64,000 nucleotides of DNA from Gerris lacustris (taxonomy: Eukaryota > Arthropoda > Insecta > Hemiptera > Gerridae). Below, piece by piece: positions 45,956-57,989 of this stretch (positions are counted from its first letter, which is position 1; each line of letters opens with the position of its first letter). The stretch is from contig OX578282.1 of the NCBI GenBank assembly GCA_951217055.1, positions 42,398,329-42,462,328 on the forward strand, written 5' to 3'. The notes beneath the pieces are model-generated. The model made no database searches and was not told the origin of the DNA. It saw nothing but the letters and a program-made list of their open reading frames with translations. A program made the position numbers and the translations under genes.

Positions 45956-47240
45956 AGCTAAGAAAGGTGATAAACATAAAATTTAGCCAATAAAAATAAA
46001 TTGGCAAAACATTAGCTTTCAGCACACATAAAGAGTCCGTATAGGCAATTTACCAAATAGAAAGAGTTCCTTAACAAGCGAAATTGGTCCAGCCGTATCA
46101 AGATGGTGGCCATTAAAAGTTTGTTTCAGCTAAAACTTTTGAACCATTAATTGTAATAACGTGAAGAATACGCCTTTATATGCATTTTTATCGTCCAAAC
46201 GCAATGAAACAACTCACAGCTCAAACTGTTCGCAAGATAATAATTTTATAAGATTTTGGGGGAAACATGTTTTTCTCACAAACATGCGACGTATGAAAAA
46301 TTCCCTAAAAAACCTTATCTTGCTTTTTTGACAAAGAATAACTAATTTTCAAGGACACATGATGAATTTGGTACAAAAAAAAAAACCTAAAATATATTTG
46401 AACTTAAGTCATCCTCCTATTTTGTTGTCCCATAAGACGCAGTTCCGTTAAAAAAAGTAATTCCTTTAAACTTAAACTCCTAGTTTTTGAAGGATAATTT
46501 TTTGGGACTACCCTAAAATTTTTACAATAACTGAAAATTCAAACCTGAAAATTCAAATTTGCATGTTGGGTACTTTCAGAGATCAGGTGCTTGACACAGA
46601 CAGACAAGCGCAGGAATATGAGGGCCCTCGATTCCCAGGTCTAAAGAGAATATTCATTGACAAGATCATAGTGTACTCTGACACAATTTTACTGTCAAAG
46701 CTAGCCTTAAATTGAGATAAAGGAAGTCATCAATTCTTTCCTCTATTCTTAGCTCTTCAAGGCTCAAAATATACTATAAGTATAATATATGCCTCTATGC
46801 TGGTTCAGCTAACTTTCTTAATTCTGTATATTTCCTTAGGGGCTCAAGGGGGTGCGCCACTAAGGAGAACAATCAGTTTGTTAAGCAAAATACAGTTTCA
46901 TTTAGTACAATGCTTCACAAGTAACAATTCAAGCGAAATTAGTACAACTTTTCTTTTGATATAGTGACCACGTATCAGTAATGGAAGGGTCCTGCCTTTT
47001 CGCATCCGTTGGTAGACGCATCTTCGCAAAATACATTTATCGTATAAGTCCGATGAAATTTTATTATTATTTCATTCACTGCATTGTACTAATTGTATAT
47101 AAATACTTGTAAAGATTCACGCAATGTCCCTATGTACAGGAATGCTTCCTTTCCACTTCTATAATAGATATAAGATTTAATTTGTAACTTTATATTCTAA
47201 AGTTGTTTAATTCACTTTACCGTTTTTCTAACATTAATCG
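45956..47240. other. Intergenic DNA with repeat-like text
   Basis: 46050-46640 contains phrases in the style of LINE 3' regions (CAAGATGGTGGCCATTAAAA, GACAGACAGACAAGCGC) but no second copy here. No gene is seen. Confidence 0.4.
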
Positions 47241-47440
47241 CAAATCCATTAAAGCCAAGCCTTGTCTTATCGACTTGTTTGGAGACGTTGCAGGTTGCAG
47301 CTCTTTACTGTTTTATATCGGCAAAGCAGAACACAGCATCGAGGTCGTCCAGTGTTGACTAGTTCACGATGCTAAGACAGCGAGATATATCCCTCGGCCC
47401 TGACACCTGCCCTCCATACCACTCTACAGGGAAATCCATA
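47241..47440. other. Small GC-raised patch with possible promoter or exon
   Basis: On the minus strand GATATAAAACAG (about 47312-47323) is a good TATA-like box. On the plus strand an ATG at 47369 opens MLRQRDISLGPDTCPPYHSTG before becoming low-complexity. Either could be real; neither has a partner. Confidence 0.2.
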
Positions 47441-48035
47441 ATAAAAAATAACCAGACCTCTCACTTCTTCATCTCTAACCATTGTTTGCATCTATTATCA
47501 AAAAGAAAAAAAAAAAAATCAAAGCATTCAGCCTTTTTACAAAACGAATTAAAAAACAACAACATAAACCACAAAGCAACAAACCAATTAGATGGCTTCA
47601 TTTCAAAGTTATGCTAAACAATAAGACAAAAGAGAAATCAATGAATACTTGGTGGACTAAAAGATTTAAGTCCAATAAAGAAGATATAATTTGACCTTGA
47701 TGTATCATGAATTTATTTGACGAAGTTCTCACGAGTTTTCTTCCTGGTTTCATCACAGTTACCTCACAACATTACATTATTAAGGGAGAATGCTATAATA
47801 CTTAAAGAACTAAGAAATTGATAAGCTATACAATTTATTCATCAGCGGTTGAAATTAATTTAGTTTTTAGTTTATTTCAAACGAGATTTTCTGTGGCTTA
47901 TACACAAACCGTACTGAGTCCCACTTTCGAAGGCCACAAATTACTAATTTAATGAGAAAACACAAAAGGGTTTTCAAAAGACAATAAAGATTGGAAAAGT
48001 ACCTGATGATCCTCTACACCAATATTAATAATATC

Positions 48036-48325
48036 AGAGTTTTCTCTAAAGCTTGTTACTCTTTGGCTTTATGCTATGTTACATCATGCCAACTAACGAG
48101 ACATGAATCAGTGTTTTCTCTAAAGCTGGTTATTCTTTGGCTTTATGCCATGTTACATCATGCCAACTAACGAGACATGAATCAGTGTTTTCTCTAAAGC
48201 TGGTTACTCTTTGGCTTTATGCCATGTTAAATCAGGTCAACCAACGAGGCATGAATCAGTGTTTTCTCTAAAAATGGTTACTCTTTGGCCTTATGCCATG
48301 TTACATCAGGTCAAACAAGACATGA
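48036..48325. repeat. 74-bp tandem array, about 3.9 copies
   Basis: GTTTTCTCTAAA starts at 48039, 48113, 48187 and 48261, exactly 74 bp apart, followed each time by CTTTGGC(T/C)TTATGC(C/T)ATGTTA and ACATGAATCA-type text. Flanks just outside are also similar to each other: TGATGATCCTCTACACCAA (about 48004) and TAATGATCCTCTACATCGA (about 48443). Confidence 0.95.
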
Positions 48326-48329
48326 AGAG

Positions 48330-49700
48330 CTTCGCTTTATTGGACTGCAAATCTTCACTTTAAATAAATACGAAGACCTTAACTCGTTACAAAGGACCTT
48401 CTAACAAAGAACTGAAAACAATATAGAGTTTGGACAGGTAGCTAATGATCCTCTACATCGAGATGGTAGCAAATTTTAACTATTATTATCATATTTGTAA
48501 TTGACAAGAGAAACAATGGAAAAAACGCATCTTAGTGGTAAACACTGTGCCGTTATCTATTGACAATATATATATTTTCTTATCAATGCGTGCATACAAT
48601 GCAACGAAGGTGCAAGGGATAATGATAAGAATTTCAATTGTTGTACGTTTCAAATAGGCTATTATAAGAAAGAATGCGTTGTAGTAGAGGCAATCCACGG
48701 ATACGCTTGTATTGTTGTTAATAAATTATTCTTATTAGTTTATTATTAACTATTTTTAAACTCATTTTGATTGAATCTAAAAGCAATATTAAAAATAATT
48801 TAACCCTAATTATGTCTTAAGAGCATACGATTAAATAACATGTTTGATTTTAATACCCTATAGAACTAATACTGATATATTAAATCATATGAACTATCAG
48901 ATTGCAATAATAAGATGAAAACTCATGATCTACATAGTGACTTTGGAATAAATTTATGTCCTACAGTTAAATTAAATGAAAGAACATTTATTTATTTAGA
49001 TAGTAGACATTATCCAACTATCCAAGTCACACTAAAGTAGAAGATCGAAAACGAGCCTTGTAAAAGGTTTCGAAAGTTTATGGTTATCTAAAAAATAAAA
49101 ATAAAATAAAATACTGCTCAAGTAATTCATCCCTAACATCTCTTTACCTCTCACGTTCAAACTGAGTATATGTATAAATTTCTTTATATATATTTTCACA
49201 AGTATAGAAGAGTGTTCACTTTTTCACAACTGTCCACAAGACATGCAGACCAGAGTTTGCTTGCAGCTACGCCTGTATTTTGGACACGGACGAGTTATGA
49301 TTTTCTTACGAGAGAACCCGGAATATCTGTAGTTACGTTTTTGCTCTTTATCAACAAAGTGACAGACGTAAATTGAAGTTCTGTGTACGTGATTCCTGGT
49401 AAGTAGCTTATGTATTTAGTCTGCAACGTAATCTAATATTCTATAATGTAGATAAGATGCGATTTGGAAATCGCAATAACTCTTTATATAACTAAATGCA
49501 ATAACTCTTTAAGTGAAAGGCAATAAGAGTATGTTTATGAGGAATCCGGATAAAATTAGTAAGATTCTAGCTAAAAAGATTCCAAGATAAAATCTACTAA
49601 CAATCTATGGCGAAATCACTTAGAGCTTGAAATGTTAAACATTTAAGAATATCTTGCTTGTTAAAATAAACACGAGTAAATTATAGTAATATAACATTAC
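48330..49700. other. AT-rich intergenic DNA
   Basis: Nothing supported is seen. The plus-strand ORF 49170-49376 lacks start context and splice signals. Confidence 0.45.
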
Positions 49701-49702
49701 GA

Positions 49703-49897
49703 GGGGTTGGAGTTGCCGAGTGGTTAGCGTACACGCTGGAAATCAAAGTTCAAACTTCGACATATCTGGTGATGCTTCGAATCCCACTCAGGGGAGAATG
49801 TTTCACACTGTTAGTCACATCGATTAGGAGTAAATTGGCCGATCTCACGTCATGTAATAACCTAATTGATCGCGAAATAAAAGAAAAGATAAAAATA
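49703..49897 (+). mobile_element. Class II tRNA (Ser-like)-derived SINE (SINE-2)
   Basis: The head reads GGGGTTGGAGTTGCCGAGTGG with A box TGCCGAGTGGTT at 49714 and B box GCTTCGAATCCC at 49774. The 60-base spacing suits a tRNA with a long variable arm (Ser/Leu). A body of about 90 bp follows (AGTCACATCGATTAGGAGTA, TGGCCGATCTCACGTCATG) and an A-rich tail. It lacks a full cloverleaf, so it is called a SINE and not a tRNA gene. Confidence 0.7.
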
Positions 49898-49899
49898 TA

Positions 49900-51040
49900 A
49901 CATTTAGCTCATTAACGCTTATCTGCATTAGCAGAGAAGTATAAATTATAAACTTCCTTTTTTACTTCATAAACTGAAAAGAGGGATGATGAATATTTGC
50001 CTGAGTATGCTTTAAAAAAGTCATTCCTTGTATGTTCATTTCTTTTAATGGTTTAAACAAAAAGTTTTGTCGTAAGTCGAGCATGATCATGCAAGACTAA
50101 CACAAATTGCGTGGCTACACTATTCAAACTTTCACTCAGTCTTTCAAAAATCATCATGGAGAAAGAACTGTTAGCACCAATAATTCTAATGTGCCTATAA
50201 ATTAAAGAAGAAATCAAAGTCTACACACTTAAATCAAAGTGTGTACTATAAAAAAGATAGATAGATTTCTTCCGATCCAGCTTCATAATGCTTTGACGCT
50301 TATATTTTAGCACTCTCTGTGCGGTGAACCGATTGAAATGAGTTGATCTTTTTAGTGGCCAACTCTTTGGTTGCGTCACGACACACTTCCTTGCACTTAT
50401 TAACCAAAGCTGCGTATGACTGGTTTTTATTGACTTGGTTGCTGTAATCCTTAAATTTATTTTACTTGCCAGTTGAAGTCCAGTGCCATTATTATAATGT
50501 CATTTTATTTTTTACCACTACACGTACTAAAATACCAGTTGCAACTTCTGGAGTCGCCAAGCAGACTGGCAGATCGCCATCAGTTCATCGGCGTGGCCAG
50601 ACTTGACGGTAGTCTTGCACACAAAGTTCCAGCCCATCAGTCTAATGCGAGTTTGTCAAACTTTATTTAGTTCTAGCAAAGCGTCAAACTTGCCGTCCCC
50701 ACGTAACTTTTTTTTCTTCTTTTTTTTTGAAAAATCTGGCATAATCAAGAAAGACAGACGACAAAACGTGTAGACCAAGCTTTAGAAGAACGTTTAATTG
50801 TAAGATTATATTGGTCCTGAATGGTAAACTGTAAGTTTTAAGTAGAGAGCTAAGGGTCAATAATACAAAAAAAAAAACATTAGTTCTTTAGACAATGTCA
50901 ACATTTCTTCATTGCAGTAAGGAGCTTCAGTTATTATTAGCAGTTCCTTAGGACCAATAATATTCTACATGTTTGCGGATGTTTAAAACAGAGTAGGGGA
51001 GAAAGTTGTGTTGTTGCTATTAAGTTGGGTTGTGTTGATT
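49900..51040. other. Intergenic DNA
   Basis: 50280-50700 is somewhat GC-richer (GGTAGTCTTGCAC, GGCGTGGCCAGAC) and may be a transposon relic, but no ends were found. The ORF at 50473-50670 is not supported. Confidence 0.35.
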
Positions 51041-51049
51041 TTCTTCTAG

Positions 51050-51440
51050 AATGTGTTTCCCTGGCAGGTTGGTTACAGGTGGGAGCGGAGTCGTGTGTGA
51101 GCCGCAATGTTCCCTTATAATATAGGGTAGATGTGAAGCTCTATTGATTCCGTGCCGGGGTTTCTTATTCCTTCTCGTACTCGTACGGCGGTGCGGTGTT
51201 GTAGAGGCCGTGCCGGTATAAGGCTCGCCCAGGATCTCGTATCTCCGTCAGCCCCAGTTTCCAGGTGCCCACCAGGACTCGAGTCAGTAGAACAGTCTTA
51301 CGGTACAGGACCCGCCATATACTCGCCTTACACCGCGTCTACCCTGCTCTGATTGGTCCGGTACATCCCATATAGTTTGCTTTCCTTTCCAAAACCGAGA
51401 AACCTACACGTGTGTTGCTGCACTCACGGCTTCTTAGTTT
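51050..51440. other. GC-rich island, possible promoter or exon
   Basis: About 390 bp of GC-rich, CpG-containing DNA in AT-rich surroundings. On the minus strand a CCAAT box (GGACCAATCAG, about 51351-51361) lies about 35 bases upstream of GAGTATATGGC, and a frame without ATG runs to a TAA with peptide end GLYNTAPPYEYEKE. On the plus strand an alternative frame (to TGA at 51352) ends GTGPAIYSPYTASTLL, with a possible acceptor TGTTGTAG before it. Both frames cannot be coding; the strand is undecided. A regulatory island without coding is equally possible. Confidence 0.35.
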
Positions 51441-51444
51441 TATC

Positions 51445-53300
51445 TTAATCCCATTTAATGAACTTTCCAAGAAGTAACTCGATATCGTTCGACTCACAGA
51501 ACCTGAAAATCGTCCTGAATTAAATGAAAAGAAAGAACCGGCTTAATACTACGGCAATTGAAAATAAACCCTGTAGTTATGCCAATATAGCATATTCAAT
51601 GAGTGCAACCAAACTGTAGTTGAATATTGGGCTACGAAATGTCCAGGACAACTTATGAAACAAAAGAAAATCATTCAAGTAGTCTAAACACTGAAAAGTC
51701 AGTCGTATATCAGGCGGGGCAATCGAGTAAGACAGAAATTATGCGGGCTAAACTGATGCTGTCTCATGACCTACATTTCACTCCATCATTAACATACAAA
51801 TTTTTAAAATAAAGTAGTGTTTAAAATATTTCAACCAGAAGTGGGTTAAGATATATCAGGTATATTAGGAGCAAAAAAACCTGTCAGGAAGAGTAGAAAC
51901 ATTTTCTCAAAAAAATCAAATAACTCAAGCTTTTAGGTGGTCGGATAACACTTAACTTTTAATCACTATTCCCAGAATTTAAAATGAAATAATAGATTCT
52001 CAAATACGTAATTAAAACTTGGTAGAGCAGCATCTATAGTTTAATGTCAAAAAAGTGCATTTTTGTACATGTTTTTGGATTGAGGAGACCAAATAACTTA
52101 AATGTTCTTCTTAAGCTGTCTCATACCAATCGATTTTTTAGCGTCCCATAGGAAAAAGTAATTATAAACTTATTTGCTTTACTAGAATTTAACAATATTC
52201 TGGCAAGGATTACCACCTTGGATAACCACAATAAAAATACGTTGTGAGGTTTTTCCGGGTTGTCCAAGAACGACCGATTTCTTTCATTTTACCGCTAGCT
52301 CTGTGGATAAGGCTATTATGGTGGGTGTAGCAAAAGACCGCGCAAATCTCCAAGATATATACATTTATGTAAGAAGAGCGAGCATTACTAAAGCTTATAA
52401 GTAAGGAACTGAAGAACTAAATTTCTTCGTCCAAAACAAAGGAAATAAAGATAAAATGAAATCTCAGTTTATACTCGTACTTCTTAACACAGGAATCCTT
52501 TCACCAATGAGGGAATAAAAGGACAAAGCCACATTTTAATACCCTGAGGATGTAGTGTGGGTGCCAGACCAGCACTGCTATTGCCAACCAATACTAATCT
52601 ATATATCGCAATATCAAGGCAAACGAAGAGTACCTAACCTTTCCTTTAGGTTCTCACTATCACATTTTACACGGTCCAAGGTTGCCCTCGGGGCATTCTA
52701 GGAGTTATCCACGACAAAGGTACATAGCCAGACATGAAGATCGGTATAAATAGCGAGTGAAAGGAGAATCGAATATTAAAAACGATAATTCGCTCGATCC
52801 GACAAAACATGGTATAAGAGAAACCCTGAAAGTAGAATTTATAAATAAAAGCACAATTGAAAATAAACAACTAATTTATAGACATGGAATCAAATCAAGC
52901 TTACAAAAAGATAAAGATCACTAGACGATAAATAACAATTGTACTGAGTATACTTATACATTGTTTATTCTCGACAATCAATAAATTTAACCATAATATT
53001 TTAGTTTAGTTTGTTTTTTTTGTCAGAAGTGTAAATAAATTTTTCACTCGCTGTATCTGGTCATCATCAGTAAACATCTATTCATTGCATATCAAACGAA
53101 AATCATCAGTAAACTGATGATCATCAAATATCATTTAAAAGCCATTTGGTTCTAGATGATAGTAAATATAAAAGTGGATGAAATAGATCTGTACTAAAAC
53201 ATTGACAATAATCGTTTAAAATAAAAAATAAAAATATAAACAAAAAATAATAATAATATAGTTTTAAAAGTTATAAAGATGTAAAATTCGTATTAATTTC
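51445..53300. other. AT-rich intergenic DNA
   Basis: No gene is seen. TATAAATA at 52745-52752 (context CGGTATAAATAGCGAG) is a strong TATA-box match on the plus strand, without a downstream ORF to go with it. Confidence 0.4.
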
Positions 53301-53315
53301 TAGTAGTGGACAGTG

Positions 53316-53472
53316 GCGTAGATAGGGCATTGGGGGCCGGGGGCCCCCCGCAAAATTGATGAGTAAAAAAAACCTCTTGCGTTTAGAATTGGGGGCCCCC
53401 TCTTTGTTGAATTGGGGTCCCCTGACGGTTGGGGCGGGGCCCTCCCGCAATGCAGTCCCGTGCGGGCCCATA
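53316..53472. mobile_element. GC-rich hAT-type end fragment
   Basis: It begins CAGTGGCGTAGATAGGGC followed by runs of GGGGGCC and GGCCCCCC, typical of hAT-like element ends in many animals. The GC-rich stretch ends near GTGCGGGCCC. The overlapping minus-strand ORFs (53271-53497) are shadows of the GC-rich text. Confidence 0.5.
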
Positions 53473-53579
53473 AATTAAATTTAAATAAAAAGCTCATAGT
53501 ACATTAAATTGATGAACCTGTGGTGTAAGTGCGTAGACAGCGATGATTAGCGATAATCAAGATAGTTTTAAGAGAATAA

Positions 53580-54237
53580 AGCTTCGTTTACACGGTGATA
53601 GTTCCCTCACGATAGAAACATTATGTCGATAGTACTGTCTCACGACGATATTACTGTCGCGGAGGAGTACAGTCAACACACATTTTTGAGATGAGTGTTG
53701 ATAGTACGTAAACACAAATCAAAAAGTATGTCAAAACAATTTGTTTTAAATATGTAAGCATATACTGCTAAATATGTTAATAGAATAAGAATATTTAGAT
53801 GGTAGTAAACAACAAAATGTAATGTATACAATGAGGAGCAAGCTGTCACAATCTTTTCCTTCTAGATCTATTTTCACGTTAAGGCCCCCATACACGATCA
53901 AACCTGATTATCAAATAATTTGACCTTGTATGGGACTGTTTGATGTTTGCGCAAACATGATGTTTAACGTGTATGGCCTAAATTTGCCCGACATTAGGTT
54001 TGCGCAAACATTTTGCTAAAAATGTTTGATCGTGTATGGGGGCTTTTAAAGAGCCGCAAGAGTACACTGATGCCTGATAGTACTCTAAACTATTTCATAA
54101 GACTAAGACGAGATAGTTTGATCGTTGATAGTTCTATCACGACAGAATCTATCAGCTTGTCTACACGGTGATAGTTGACGCGATAGTTGTTATCATAACA
54201 TAAACTATCGCGTCAACTATCACCATGTAAAGTGGCT
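53580..54237. mobile_element. MITE, ACGGTGATAG family, copy 2
   Basis: Left end AGCTTCGTTTACACGGTG and inverted right end AGCCACTTTACATGGTGAT, with TAA at 53577-53579 and 54238-54240. It shares TTTACACGGTGATAG ends and internal CGATAG palindromes with 17210-17774. Removing the nested 164-bp MITE leaves about 490 bp. Confidence 0.8.
53882..54045. mobile_element. MITE, CATACACG family, copy 2, nested
   Basis: Ends AGGCCCCCATACACGATC and, inverted, AAGCCCCCATACACGATC; TTA at 53879-53881 and 54046-54048. Same GTTTGCGCAAACAT interior as copy 1. Its position inside the other MITE shows it arrived later. Confidence 0.85.
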
Positions 54238-54240
54238 TAA

Positions 54241-55518
54241 GGAAAGCATTCATTTTGAATATTTTGTAGTAGAAGAAAACTGCAAAGGCTGCTAAAGAGA
54301 ACTTTAAACTCGTCGATAAAACAGCTATCAAATTTAGAAGCAAAAAAAAAAAAAATATATCGATAGGCAGTCATATGATGGTTCTGTCTCCATTGAGGCC
54401 CAACCATAATTCTGAATCAAAAATAAGCGGTAAAGAAGATGGCAGGATGATGAAGTGGCTAGGACCTTTATGACTAAGACCCCGACAAGGTCCGAGACAT
54501 CTAAGAACGTTTTAAATCTCACTGCTTGGAAGTTTATGTACAAGAAAAAAGATTTTACAAAATTCCCATGACTTCAAAATGGTTTATTTCGGGTTTTAAG
54601 AATTACATGCTAAAAAAACCTTACTGATGGAAAAAATAAGATATCATGACATATGTTACGAGGATATACCGGTATATAACAATTATTGCTTATTTGATTT
54701 TTTCAGAAGTTTACCAAATCAATAAAGACTGCAAAAAGGTTAATGATGCCTAAGAAGAAATTATTACAGGAAGAAATACTTCTTTTTTATCAGGAGAATT
54801 GTTATCTCATGTACAGTAAACATCATATCTTGAAAATCTCATGTGCTTACAACAAAGAACTGGGTAGGCGGAAGAAGAAGAGGGATAGGAAGAACGTGAA
54901 AGAAAAATTGTATTTACTTTCAAATCCTTTGTCTCACCGTTCTTCTGTTTCACTTCACGTTCCTCGCGTAAAAAAGGTATAAAAACCAATTCGCAATCTT
55001 GCCTTTTATTAAGACCCCTATGCATAAGGGTTAGTTGAAGAACAGAATTTTCACAAGTTACCTGAGTTACACGACGAGAGGTAACAAAGTCATGAGTGTC
55101 TCATGAGAAGAAAAAGGTATCATAACAGGACATAATAAACATTCCACATGGAAAGAAAAAAACAAGCACGCACGGATAATAAACAAAAATAAACACAAAC
55201 AAGAACAATGAGATCAGAAGAGAGGACATATATACACATGCGTGAGGACGTAAAGCTTTGTACGGTACGCGAACAGGACCTAGAGAATTCCACCCACGAC
55301 ACCTATATCTCAAGTCTCGGAACGTACCAGCTTTGCATACGTAATTAAGGTAAACAAACTCCCGACTAAGATTTGGAAGGACTTAACCGGACTTCAGGAG
55401 TTCATGGTTGAGGAATTCCTAGCAAGCGAACCGGATCTATAGATTAGAGCTACGCAGCTAGTAGTTGACATGTGCTATACGATAGAGCCCAGAACACCAG
55501 GATGAACAATCAAATGAA

Positions 55519-55553
<35 letters not shown>

Positions 55554-56875
55554 GTGTGAATGGTAAACCTGATTTCTCCAACTTATCAAAGCATCAAGTC
55601 TTGTTTTAAGATAGCTAAACACGTTCTGATGAACCTCGTAAGAATGCAACAGCATGTGGGTAAAAAAAAAAACTGCAGATACGTGGAAACAGCCTGAAGC
55701 GGAGTTATACGAAGTCAGAGCATGTAAAGCGAATTGCAATTATGTAAAAATTCCAATGTACATAATCATGCTCCTAGAAAGTGACATATTTGTAAAATTT
55801 ATATTGAACAAGTCTTAAAATAAAATTGGAAAAATATAAGAATTTTTTTTTTTTTTAAACACCCTTCATTAAAAATTACATCATTACACCAATGGCACTG
55901 CCCTGATTTTCAAAACCAGGGAGCGCTTACATCGGACAAAAAGTTAGATAAATGGCTTTGCTCTAGGCGTTGCAGATTTTTTTGCACGGCTTTGCACAAG
56001 ACACAACTAAAGTGATTAAACCCGATATTCAATATAAGCAAAAGTATTTATTATTTGTAGTAGCCTATTTACAATAAAAAATGTACTGCGAACAATATGT
56101 AAACGTCGACTAATTCATTTAATTAACTCTTTGAGTTTAATACAGTCACATATTATTAAACAAAATAATCAGTTTCAATAACACATAAGAAACAAACCAC
56201 AAAACACATCATACGCTTTATTATAACAGTTACATTATCTCAACTAGTCAAATAAAAAGTCAAAACTAAACCTGACAATAATATAACTCAAGGTAAAAAA
56301 AAAAACTATTATAATAACAAAAGATTTTAAAAAATCTACATTATTTGCTAAGAAGGTGCTCGAGTAACAACACTGTTTGTCCTTCAATCTGAGGGCCAAG
56401 AGCAGATCTAAACCAAGATAGAACAAAATATAACATATATGACAGCTAGAGTAATGAGACAGAGTTAATAACTCGAGTTAAGGACTAAGGACTCCATTAC
56501 ACAGGACCTTGTCAAATCTCGGGCATTCCTTAACCATAAATAAGAAGGACGACTTCATACTATTTTTGGATGATATTTCGTCCTTTTTTTCTTTGCTCTC
56601 ATTCGTTTCGATAGAAGAATAGTCGTATTCTTAATAGGTTATTGCCAATTTAAAAATCTGTAAGTTAGTGTTTAATTTAAGAGTCAAATTAGTTTAATAA
56701 CTAATCTACCAATAATCATTGGGTTGTCTTTAATGAGAGAATAAGTAAAAACATAAATATAATTACTAAAACATAATTATACTTCCATAGGCATATTATT
56801 TAACTAATGACATTCTTTAATATTATTTCATTAAATTTAATGAAGGTTCATTTAGAGCCTAATAGGCTTATAATA
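54241..56875. other. AT-rich intergenic DNA
   Basis: Includes a 32-base poly-A (55520-55551). Overlapping ORFs at 54743-55025 and 55101-55313 sit on both strands and lack support. Nothing else is seen. Confidence 0.4.
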
Positions 56876-56877
56876 TA

Positions 56878-57065
56878 CTCACTTTCTCATAACATATAAA
56901 GAAAAAGTATGGTGATATAGGGAGAACTCTATGAATTTACACGTTTTAGTATAATCATTATCATCAATTCTGTATAATTTATGAGGATTTTCATTTCCCA
57001 CATAAACTTCATTTGGTCGTCCAGTCCCCTGGGATTCCCTTAGGTATACCTTTTTAAACGATTTA
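56878..57065 (-). mobile_element. Family C tail, minus strand
   Basis: Read on the minus strand the segment ends ATATCACCATACTTTTTC then a variant of the family hairpin (about 56884-56909). Confidence 0.45.
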
Positions 57066-57639
57066 CTAAATAAAATCAAGTTGAAAATATCGTAAATATA
57101 AGATTATTAAAATTAATTCTTATTTTCCGCCTTTAAAACTCATGAATCTAAAATCTGACCAAATATTTATAAAATATATATTTTAAATTATTGACAATAA
57201 TAATTATAACAATTATTATTATTATAACACTCATTCTAAGATAACTAAATTTAAGTAAACAGAGGTTAATCTCTTGACTTTTCAAGAACTAATCTAGACA
57301 CAAAATAGTCTGCCAATGCAAAGTGAGGAATACACAAATTCCTCGCGTCCTATCACAAAGAAAAGAGGAGCTTAGGGAATTAAAAGACAACTACCGATAC
57401 ATTTGTTCCTCGTTTATTTTTAAATCTGTCACATCTGTATCGTTTATTTACATCGACAAAGGGATTTAAAGAAAAAAGTTATTGCTCTCGCATGCACTAG
57501 AGTACTAGAGGATGAAACATTTAAAACATATTGGATAAATAATCACATGCTTATTAAGTAACATCATCCCACAGGAAAAGTATAGTTGTTTCGATTCTCA
57601 ATGGTTTTAACTTATTTAAAAGCAAAATTAAATTTGCGC

Positions 57640-57985
57640 GGACGGTTGAAATTAATATGGGACGATATGTGGACTACTTTTGACAAACCATACAAATTTA
57701 TTCAAAATCGGATGAGTACTTTTAAAGACATAGGGTGTTAAACTGAAAAAGTTTATGAACAAAGAGAAGAAAAATCAATGGGGGGCAGAAAAATATAGGA
57801 CCAAAGATGGGTTAAGTAGGACCCAATATCCAAATTTAATCAAATTCGGGCAGTCCTTTTTTAAATATGGTGGTTCGCAAAAATACTGACGGACAGACAA
57901 GCACGAGACCAAAAATGTTACACTTAACAGAAATCCGTCTGAAACGGATTTCTGCCTAAGAATTTCAATTCGGATTCAGAACTCT
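57640..57985 (-). mobile_element. Family D repeat, minus strand
   Basis: On the minus strand GGCAGAAATCCGTTTCAGAC is followed by CTCGTGCTTGTCTGTCCGTC and by two AAATTTGGATATTGGGT-like phrases, matching the order of the 16.2-kb copy. Confidence 0.5.
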
Positions 57986-57989
57986 TATA

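Noticed and set aside
48036..48325. CRISPR-like array
   Set aside because: Units are contiguous 74-bp tandem copies without variable spacers, and the sequence is eukaryotic in character.
49703..49790. Functional tRNA-Ser gene
   Set aside because: A and B boxes are present but a full cloverleaf and anticodon stem cannot be formed, and a SINE-like body follows directly.
53271..53497. Overlapping Pro/Gly-rich minus-strand ORFs
   Set aside because: Two frames of the same GC-rich hAT-type end; the text is G and C runs.
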